Assembly: GCA_016840595.1 (NCBI GenBank)
Contig: JAEOSA010000090.1
Location: 1-7,797, forward strand
Length of the DNA stretch: 7,797 nt
Source of the DNA: Candidatus Hermodarchaeota archaeon
GTDB lineage: Archaea > Asgardarchaeota > Hermodarchaeia > Hermodarchaeales > Hermodarchaeaceae
Direction: 5' to 3'
This document shows, one piece after another, positions 1 through 5,133 of this stretch. Numbering within the stretch: the stretch's first letter is position 1; the number at the start of each line of letters is the position of its first letter. Position numbers and translations under genes: made by a program. The notes under the pieces are model-generated. The model ran no database searches. It saw nothing but the letters and a program-made list of their open reading frames with translations, and was not told the DNA's origin.

Positions 1-1
1 C

Positions 2-1144
2 CTTTCTGACAAACAATGGCTCCTCCTCCATCGACTCTTGGGAAATACTTATTCTGTTCGCTCTTCCCCAACCCTTCTTGACTTCCTCGACGAAATCCGC
101 GCTTTTCTAGCCCGAGGGGACTTTGCTGATTTCAGCGAACGCCGTGACGCGCAATTTCTCGAACGCCTCATAACATCTCTGACCACTGGCAAGGCAGGAG
201 CCTGTTTTAGTGGGGCATCACAACCGAACTTTTCACAACTCATTACCAGTGGAATCACAGTCATCGAATTTCCACTCCTTAATCGACAAATCCATACCTT
301 CCTAGTCAACTTGATATTAGCAAAAGTGTGCGCCTCCCGACCCGAACTCAAACCCGAAACGCTGATGCCTCCTCTCATCGTCCTGATTGATGATGCCGAT
401 CTCTACCTGTTCAGCAAAACCGGAGGCTACTACAAGGAATCAGAAGGCCTTAAAGAAGTCCGACATTGGCAGCACCGTCTAACCCGCTCGGATGTAGCGC
501 TTCACCTTAGTGGTGACCACCCTGCCCAATTTTATTCCGGGACAATCGGAACCTTTGGAACCATAATCGTTCACCAGCTAAACCTCAAAGCTGATATCGA
601 CGCCATCCATACGCCCCTCAAACTCTCCGGTCTCCGAACCAGCCCCTACTCGAAGAAACGCGAAAGCACACATCAACAAGAACTCCTCCGCACCCTCGAA
701 CCAAATTCAGCGCTCATGACCCGACCGGATCTCCAAACTGCCATCCCTATCCATGTCGCACCATTTCCAACCCAACCAATTGGAACCGAATTCATCGCCT
801 CACATACGGATTCTCTGATTCAACCACTCGATATTCTTCCTGCCCCGACCATGTTACACAAGGATTTCACACACTATGTTGATAAAGCCGTTCGAATCTT
901 AGGGCTACTACGTGAATACCAACTCACACCCACAGCCCTCTCAGAAACTAGCGGATACTCAGAAGAATTGATTAACTATCTACTCGAAACGCTGATTGCC
1001 CATCGCTACATTCAAGCCCAGGAAACAGGAAAACGACCACATCAACGAACCGTGTTCACCATTACCACAAAGGGAGTAACCGCCATCAATGAATACTCAA
1101 AATACGTCCTGCCTCCCACCTCAGCAAGTTCTCCCCCAACCTAA
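2..1144 (+). CDS. HerA/FtsK-type P-loop ATPase, C-terminal part (5' end off the window)
   Basis: The frame is open to the left edge, so the gene begins outside the window; the TTG at 38 is internal. The visible 380 codons match the second half of a HerA/TraG-like DNA-pumping ATPase. From the first full codon: a helical stretch after the missing Walker A (residues about 1-65), a strand GITVIEFPLL with helix (about 82-105), a Walker B-like strand PLIVLIDDADLYL with Asp130-Asp131, and a sensor strand with VALHLSGDHPAQF. The last 95 or so residues form a winged helix (AVRILGLLREYQLTPTALSE, then a wing ending FTITTKG). HerA-like enzymes are hexameric motors on DNA, often partnered with nucleases. 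The usual DE of Walker B is DD here, and the usual sensor Gln before Pro is absent. The strand is strongly C-rich. The ATPase fold is fairly sure; the partner and pathway are unknown. A ribbon in the missing N-terminus cannot be checked. Confidence 0.72.
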   Translation, partial: LSDKQWLLLHRLLGNTYSVRSSPTLLDFLDEIRAFLARGDFADFSERRDAQFLERLITSLTTGKAGACFSGASQPNFSQLITSGITVIEFPLLNRQIHTFLVNLILAKVCASRPELKPETLMPPLIVLIDDADLYLFSKTGGYYKESEGLKEVRHWQHRLTRSDVALHLSGDHPAQFYSGTIGTFGTIIVHQLNLKADIDAIHTPLKLSGLRTSPYSKKRESTHQQELLRTLEPNSALMTRPDLQTAIPIHVAPFPTQPIGTEFIASHTDSLIQPLDILPAPTMLHKDFTHYVDKAVRILGLLREYQLTPTALSETSGYSEELINYLLETLIAHRYIQAQETGKRPHQRTVFTITTKGVTAINEYSKYVLPPTSASSPPT

Positions 1145-1145
1145 A

Positions 1146-1182
1146 ATTCGCTTATCCGATATCACCAAGAATGATAGCGAAT
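1146..1182 (+). terminator. Inverted repeat after the ATPase gene, possible terminator
   Basis: ATTCGCTTATC (1146-1156) pairs with GATAGCGAAT (1173-1182) with one bulged base, giving about 10 pairs and a 16-base loop. It starts directly after the TAA of the ATPase gene and is followed by TTTCTTCT (1187-1194). A competing 5-pair stem, CCGAT (1156-1160) with ATCGG (1181-1185), shares bases with it. The position suits a 3' end structure, but the T-tract is weak, so an operator is also possible. Confidence 0.35.
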
Positions 1183-1260
1183 CGGGTTTCTTCTGTAATT
1201 ATGAAATGAATCCTTGGACAAGTTGCTCCTTGAGCCTAATCGCCAATGCCTAAACCGCTC

Positions 1261-1268
1261 ATTATAAG
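1261..1268 (+). promoter_or_regulatory. Possible TATA box for the beta-helix gene
   Basis: ATTATAAG lies in a gap between genes. An archaeal start site about 25 bases downstream would fall near 1290. That would give either a leaderless transcript starting at the TTG at 1291 or a leader of about 48 bases before the ATG at 1339. The match to the archaeal TATA consensus is only moderate. Confidence 0.35.
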
Positions 1269-1338
1269 AATTATGTGAAATACAGGACCATTGAAAGGGC
1301 TGGTTCAAAGAATAGTGCCATTCACTAGGGATTCAAAG

Positions 1339-3771
1339 ATGTACAAGAAACAGGTCTTTACAACAATGTTTCTTGGATTTCTTCTGATTATACCCTTTCT
1401 CTTTTTTGCGGTTCTAATACAACCAGAAACCTCTAGCCAAAATAATCACTCACAATCAGCTATCTTAGAACACTTCCCAATTCAAAATACAACTCAAAAT
1501 CAACCATTTGATTTTGATATATTTGATGATGAATTTGACCAACAATTCATACACTTTTGGCTTCACGAAAGTGATCTTCAACTCGAACAATCAAGGCACC
1601 CACAGATGTTGATTCCTCCTCAGTTACATCCTCGAATAGAAATCAACAACGATACAGATTTCGCTTTACAGGGGTGGTTTGGCTCTGGAACTCAAATTGA
1701 TCCATTCCGCATTGAGAATCTAATCTTCAATCCATTACAATTTCACGATGACTGCATAAAGATTCACAACACAACCGTCCATTTCATAATTCAAAATTGC
1801 ACCTTTCTCACCAGTATGACCGATGGGTCGGGATGGTCGTATGCGGGAATCATTCTAGACAAGGCAAATAATGCTGTAATCAGAAACAACACTTTCTCAT
1901 CACAATATGGAATTGAATTACATAACGCTAACTGGAACCAGGTCCTGAATAACACACTTGACGACAACCAAGTTAGTGTCGTTCTCAGTAACTCATCGTA
2001 TAATACAATCAGGTACAACAATGGTTCAGGAACCTATGGAATCGAGATTTCGTATAGGTCGATATCGAATTTAATCCACATGAATTCACTTGAATATAAA
2101 CTGGCTGGAATAAGTATCGAAGAATTCGAAGGCACGGTGGTTACTAATAATTCTCTTATGAATGCAGGTTTTTCGATTTATTCTATTCAAAGTCCATTCC
2201 CTGGATTAAATCAGTCACAATTTCAGGGGAATACCCTCAATGGCAAACCCATTATCTTCTTATTTAATCAAGACAACAGTGCTCTTCCATTGGATGTTGG
2301 ACAACTTTTTCTCTTTAATTGCAGCAATACTGAAATGTCAGATAACATCTTGACCACTGGTCCACAAACGATTTCATTTTGTCTATCGGAAAATATTACC
2401 ATTCAAAATAATGAGTTTTTAGGAACAGAAGGGCAATTTCCCGGGTTTATAATACTCAACTGTGAAATTGTTCAAATCCGTAATAATACCTTCTATAAAA
2501 CCAATGGATTTTACGTAAAAGAATGCAAAACTTGTCACGTCTGTAATAATTCCTTTCTTGGTGAAGACACATATGGAGGAATTAGCATACGTGACTCCCA
2601 GTTTTGCATTATTTCAGAAAATAATCATCTTGTAATTTACGTTGAAAGGACGGATACAATTATCATTACACGAAATTGGTGCGAGTCCAAACTAAATCCG
2701 TCTTATTACTTCACAAAAAGTCTCTGGGTCGTGGAGAGTAATAATGTTAGAATCGAAAATAATACCTGCACAAACTGTAGATTTGGAATATATTGTGAAG
2801 ACACGACGAACGTTATTATCACTAATACCTGCTTCAATAATTGGTACGGTATCTACATTCGTGAAGACAACGGGGGACTCGTTGAGAATAACTACTGTAA
2901 AGAAAATGGAATAGGAATTTTACTTTCCGAATGTTGGAATAATGTCCTGCAAGATAACACATGTGTAAACAATAGTGGAGGGATAAGAGTAACTGGAGTG
3001 CAGAACATTCAGGTACTAAACAACTCCTGTTCAAATAATGAATACGGAATAAGTCTTGGTCATGTTTATGCAGGTGAGTTGAATATTGTCAAACACAACA
3101 ATTGCTCCAATAATCTCGGCGGTACGTTTTCTTCCGGTGATGGTTTACGACTTGTTGAAGTACGGGATATCATTATCTCAAATAATACGTGCAACTTCAA
3201 TGACGATGCCGGTATCCGAATTGAAGATGGGGTTTCAATTATTGTCAGCGAGAATCAGTGTTTGGGAAATAGCCTTGGACTTTCGATAATAGGTGACTCG
3301 AGATCAATTGCAATCACAGGAAACATTTCTTCAGAAAATAGCTATGGATTCTCTTTTACTGGCGATGGCAGTACAATCAATGTCACAGAAAACGTCTGTT
3401 CAGAAAATCAAATCGGGCTTTTCATCCATAATAGAACGAGACATTGTCATGTTATCAATAACCATTTTCTCTGGAATAGTAACGAAAGTGTGTTAGATGA
3501 TGGGTTTTACAGTGTGTTTGATGGAAACTTTTGGTCGGATTATGTGGGATGGGATCTGAACTTTGATGGATATGGAGATATCCCATATGTTATCCCTGGA
3601 CGTGCAGAAAGTCTCGATTTTCGTCCTCGCGGATTTATTCTGACCAGAAGTGTGCAGATTTGGATGCTGATTCTCCTTGTAGTAGGAGTAGTAGTGGTTG
3701 TAGCTGTTATTGGGTGGCGATTTTTATTAACTCCACAACAGAAGAAACGCTTCTTTTGGATATCAAGATAA
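1339..3771 (+). CDS. NosD-like right-handed beta-helix surface protein with C-terminal membrane anchor
   Basis: About 810 residues. I chose ATG 1339 because the signal sequence starts there (MYKK, then a long hydrophobic run to about LIQPE); a TTG at 1291 would add 16 residues. The motif GSGTQIDPFRIENL precedes the helix, as in archaeal PbH1/NosD-type proteins. About two dozen coils of 21-29 residues follow, with N-x-[FC]-x-x-N turns and GI-x-[ILV] strands. They end in the typical closing segment NFWSDY, NFDGYGDIPYVIPG and DFRP. A single hydrophobic helix (nt 3661 to about 3729, WMLILLVVGVVVVVAV) and a basic tail (QQKKRFFW) anchor the C-terminus, so the helix should face outside. There are many N-x-S/T glycosylation sites. 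The family includes polysaccharide-binding or -cleaving proteins and copper-related NosD, but no nos genes are here and no catalytic site is evident; the ligand is unknown. The gene is visibly AT-richer than its neighbours. Confidence 0.85.
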   Translation: MYKKQVFTTMFLGFLLIIPFLFFAVLIQPETSSQNNHSQSAILEHFPIQNTTQNQPFDFDIFDDEFDQQFIHFWLHESDLQLEQSRHPQMLIPPQLHPRIEINNDTDFALQGWFGSGTQIDPFRIENLIFNPLQFHDDCIKIHNTTVHFIIQNCTFLTSMTDGSGWSYAGIILDKANNAVIRNNTFSSQYGIELHNANWNQVLNNTLDDNQVSVVLSNSSYNTIRYNNGSGTYGIEISYRSISNLIHMNSLEYKLAGISIEEFEGTVVTNNSLMNAGFSIYSIQSPFPGLNQSQFQGNTLNGKPIIFLFNQDNSALPLDVGQLFLFNCSNTEMSDNILTTGPQTISFCLSENITIQNNEFLGTEGQFPGFIILNCEIVQIRNNTFYKTNGFYVKECKTCHVCNNSFLGEDTYGGISIRDSQFCIISENNHLVIYVERTDTIIITRNWCESKLNPSYYFTKSLWVVESNNVRIENNTCTNCRFGIYCEDTTNVIITNTCFNNWYGIYIREDNGGLVENNYCKENGIGILLSECWNNVLQDNTCVNNSGGIRVTGVQNIQVLNNSCSNNEYGISLGHVYAGELNIVKHNNCSNNLGGTFSSGDGLRLVEVRDIIISNNTCNFNDDAGIRIEDGVSIIVSENQCLGNSLGLSIIGDSRSIAITGNISSENSYGFSFTGDGSTINVTENVCSENQIGLFIHNRTRHCHVINNHFLWNSNESVLDDGFYSVFDGNFWSDYVGWDLNFDGYGDIPYVIPGRAESLDFRPRGFILTRSVQIWMLILLVVGVVVVVAVIGWRFLLTPQQKKRFFWISR
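2749..3417 (+). repeat. Cysteine-ladder coils of the beta-helix gene
   Basis: Ten consecutive coils carry the turn N-x-C-x-x-N. The Cys codons lie at 2767, 2830, 2896, 2962, 3028, 3103, 3190, 3259 and 3397; the one coil without Cys has Ser at 3328. Spacings are 21, 22, 22, 22, 25, 29, 23, 23 and 23 residues, so the side chains should stack one above another. Many earlier coils have Phe at the same site (NNTF, NNEF, NNSF). The repeat is at protein level; the DNA copies have diverged, so it is not a recent tandem duplication. Confidence 0.7.
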
Positions 3772-3829
3772 AATTGGCGAATTGAAAATTGGCTGAGTAA
3801 AACAAACTTCTTATGGTAAGATTGGTAAG
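3770..3829 (+). repeat. Short direct repeats between beta-helix and PLD genes
   Basis: AAAATTGGC occurs at 3770-3778 and 3785-3793 (15-base period), and TGGTAAG at 3814-3820 and 3823-3829 (9-base period). Both lie in the 87-base gap before the PLD gene. Tandem half-sites on one face of the DNA could bind a regulator, but low-complexity drift explains them equally well. Confidence 0.25.
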
Positions 3830-3832
3830 CTA

Positions 3833-3852
3833 AGTTTAAGGTTCTCTGAGGG
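3833..3852 (+). promoter_or_regulatory. TATA-like element and ribosome binding site for the PLD gene
   Basis: GTTTAAGG (3834-3841) is a weak TATA-like element. TGAGGG (3847-3852) lies 6 bases before the GTG at 3859 and is a good Shine-Dalgarno match, which supports that GTG as the start. The TATA-like element is too close for a leader that includes the ribosome binding site, so the real promoter may be further upstream. Confidence 0.45.
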
Positions 3853-3858
3853 TTAATT

Positions 3859-4800
3859 GTGAATACCACACGGCTTGGTCGCGTTGCAAGGGAAGCATTA
3901 CTTCTTATTCGCAAGTTCATGGGGCAAGGAGATTATTACCGTGCCTCCCAAGCCTCACTGAAAGCTGCGGAAGCCTTCAATGAGATTGCCAAACACTCCT
4001 CTGGCTCAGCCCATAAAATTGCCATAAAACGAGCAAGAATTCTCGTCGAAATAACTAAGGTCCTGCGTCGAGGGGAACCCCTCCCCATGGAACTAGTCGA
4101 CGCTTTAGATAGTTTTTATCCAACACCTGTTCCTTCTCCTACACCCACAACGGATGAATCCTCTCTGTTAACTGTAGACTCTGATGCGGATCAAGAAGAA
4201 AAGGAAACCGCTATCGAAGAAGATGTTGAACCTGTGGAAAAAATTGAAGTTGGCAATGCACAACACCAACTTCTCAACGGCATAAGCATTGCACATACTA
4301 TTGTTAAAATGCTCGATCGTGCTGAACATTCGATTCGAATTTTGGTTCAAAATTTCACTAATGTCAAAACAGTCACTGTTGGCGATGAAAGCTGCACTGT
4401 AAACCTTCTCGACCGTCTTATTACCAAGGAAAAAGCAGGTTTAAAAATCCGTATCATCATCCGCGATCCCGAAAGCCTAGGTGCAGCAGGGAAGCACTTT
4501 CGTGAAGCCGTGGAAACACTCCTTAACGAAGCACCTGGCATCGAAATCCTGGTTTGTGCGCAAATGCACATCAAAGCCCTAATCATAGATGAATCTGAAG
4601 TTCTGGAAGGCAGTGCAAACTTCACAACCAAAGGGCTCTCAGGCATTGGCGAACAAGCCACTTGGACAAATAACAGTGAGTTTGTATCACAGTTCGTGAC
4701 ACGGTTTGATCATTATTGGGTGCATCAAAGCTCCGAATGTACCGAATGCAAGAACCGAACCTGTGAAGTCCACGCACTTACCCGCCGAAACCTAACATGA
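3859..4800 (+). CDS. Single-HKD phospholipase D-superfamily protein with N-terminal MIT-like helices and C-terminal CCCH metal site
   Basis: 313 residues from GTG, with TGAGGG six bases upstream. Residues 5-75 form three predicted helices with a MIT/TPR-like pattern (MGQGDYYRASQASLKAAEAF, then a helix KIAIKRARILVEITKVL). Residues 88-130 are a Pro/Thr- then Asp/Glu-rich linker, probably disordered. Residues 133-290 are a PLD-like domain with one intact HKD motif: His237, Lys239, Asp244, then Gly251-Ser252 and Asn254. The end carries Cys294, Cys297, Cys302 and His305 (C-x2-C-x4-C-x2-H), a likely zinc site. PLD-superfamily proteins with one HKD usually pair as dimers to form the active site; they include nucleases and phosphodiesterases. 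There is no signal peptide, so it should be cytoplasmic. The substrate (DNA, RNA or lipid) cannot be told. The PLD assignment is firm; the MIT comparison is tentative. Confidence 0.85.
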   Translation: MNTTRLGRVAREALLLIRKFMGQGDYYRASQASLKAAEAFNEIAKHSSGSAHKIAIKRARILVEITKVLRRGEPLPMELVDALDSFYPTPVPSPTPTTDESSLLTVDSDADQEEKETAIEEDVEPVEKIEVGNAQHQLLNGISIAHTIVKMLDRAEHSIRILVQNFTNVKTVTVGDESCTVNLLDRLITKEKAGLKIRIIIRDPESLGAAGKHFREAVETLLNEAPGIEILVCAQMHIKALIIDESEVLEGSANFTTKGLSGIGEQATWTNNSEFVSQFVTRFDHYWVHQSSECTECKNRTCEVHALTRRNLT

Positions 4801-4874
4801 CATGGACTGAATTCGGACAGGCACACCTGATGTGATAGTAATATTTCCTAAGTAAAAACCTGTAGTGAAATTTT

Positions 4875-4905
4875 TATCACCGGGGAGGTAAGAAAATGGG
4901 TGATA
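4875..4905 (+). promoter_or_regulatory. Hairpin presenting a near-perfect ribosome binding site and ATG in its loop
   Basis: TATCACC (4875-4881) pairs perfectly with GGTGATA (4899-4905). The 17-base loop holds GGGGAGGT (4882-4889) and, six bases on, ATG (4896-4898). This is the best Shine-Dalgarno match in the window, yet the frame it opens has only seven codons. Control of translation by the hairpin is an inference. Confidence 0.45.
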
Positions 4906-4919
4906 CAACTCGATTCTAG
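4896..4919 (+). CDS. Seven-codon open frame with ideal ribosome binding site (possible leader peptide)
   Basis: ATG at 4896 follows GGGGAGGT at ideal spacing and encodes MGDTTRF before TAG at 4917. It may be a translated micro-frame, the decayed start of a lost gene, or a gene broken by a frameshift: a +1 shift near TTC-TAG would enter the 77-codon frame that begins at GTG 4900. The ribosome binding site is clear; translation of the peptide is unproven. Confidence 0.3.
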   Translation: MGDTTRF

Positions 4920-5133
4920 GATTTTTCGGCATCTTTTTTCAAGATTTAGAATTAATGTTATCTTTATGTTAGTTTCTAGGGGTTTAAAACGCTTATTTTA
5001 CAATTTGGATTATTCTAATCTGTTCTTTGAACTAGCATCGGGGTCCTTAAATACTAATCAGGGACTCTTGAGGTTTTTCAAGAGCAACCGCCGAGTAGGG
5101 GGCGAAACTTGGCTTGGCGACTACGGTGCGTAA
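4900..5133 (+). CDS. Doubtful 77-residue frame, no family recognised
   Basis: GTG at 4900 lies ten bases after GGGGAGGT and opens 77 codons that overlap the TTG start of the regulator by 20 bases. The product is basic and rich in Phe, Leu and Arg (for example FSRFRINVIFMLVSRGLKRL), the composition expected when AT-rich DNA is translated by chance. Against chance, this AT-rich stretch has no stop for 77 codons and the upstream ribosome binding site is strong. The regulator's TATA box and inverted repeat lie inside it. I would not annotate it as a gene without homologues. Confidence 0.2.
   Translation: MIQLDSRIFRHLFSRFRINVIFMLVSRGLKRLFYNLDYSNLFFELASGSLNTNQGLLRFFKSNRRVGGETWLGDYGA
4921..4939 (+). 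terminator. T-tracts, possible 3' end of the PLD transcript
   Basis: TTTTT (4922-4926) and TTTTTT (4934-4939) are separated by seven bases. Archaeal termination is commonly at U-rich tracts without a required hairpin, and this pair lies about 120 bases after the PLD stop, before the regulator's promoter. Confidence 0.35.
5046..5053 (+). promoter_or_regulatory. TATA box of the regulator gene
   Basis: CTTAAATA is close to the archaeal TATA consensus. Transcription would begin about 25 bases on, near 5075, leaving a leader of about 40 bases before the TTG at 5114. The predicted start falls inside the inverted repeat at 5065-5084. Confidence 0.55.
5065..5084 (+). promoter_or_regulatory. 20-base inverted repeat at the predicted transcription start, candidate operator
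   Basis: CTCTTGA (5065-5071) and TCAAGAG (5078-5084) are perfect complements separated by six bases. The repeat begins 12 bases after the TATA box and covers the predicted start, a classical repressor position. The downstream gene encodes a winged-helix regulator, so self-repression is a natural guess. It could instead be an RNA hairpin in the leader. Confidence 0.5.

Larger units (their letters stand above)
4801..5113. other. AT-rich 313-base gap between the PLD and regulator genes
   Basis: No convincing gene fills this stretch. It holds a small palindrome CAGG-CACA-CCTG (4818-4829), a strong ribosome binding site followed by seven codons, two T-tracts, a doubtful 77-codon frame, a TATA box and a 20-base inverted repeat; these are listed separately. 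I found no tRNA, CRISPR array or recognisable riboswitch. Much of it is probably the 3' end of the PLD transcript plus the regulator's promoter. Confidence 0.6.

Noticed and set aside
49..378. Reverse-strand frame of 109 codons opposite the ATPase gene
   Set aside because: It is Arg/Ser-rich with no domain, as expected opposite a C-rich coding strand; the + strand frame matches a known ATPase pattern.
1339..3771. Annotation as the copper-insertion protein NosD
   Set aside because: Only the generic beta-helix repeats and closing motif match; no nitrous oxide reductase genes are nearby, and a membrane-anchored surface protein is more likely.
3540..3920. Reverse-strand frame of 126 codons across the end of the beta-helix gene and start of the PLD gene
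   Set aside because: It lies opposite two well-supported genes, and its sequence is a low-complexity shadow (runs of Thr opposite the Val-rich membrane helix).
4347..4661. Reverse-strand frame of 104 codons opposite the PLD domain
   Set aside because: It mirrors the region containing the HKD motif and has no protein-like pattern of its own.
4914..4920. prfB-like programmed +1 frameshift at TTC-TAG-G
   Set aside because: The internal Shine-Dalgarno spacing and CTT-TGA context of prfB are absent, and the tRNA would re-pair poorly after slipping. Kept only as one option in the finding on this segment.
5041..5113. tRNA or small structured RNA before the regulator
   Set aside because: Short stems exist (5065-5084, and CGCC/GGCG at 5089-5104) but there is no cloverleaf, no T-arm consensus and no box C/D pair.
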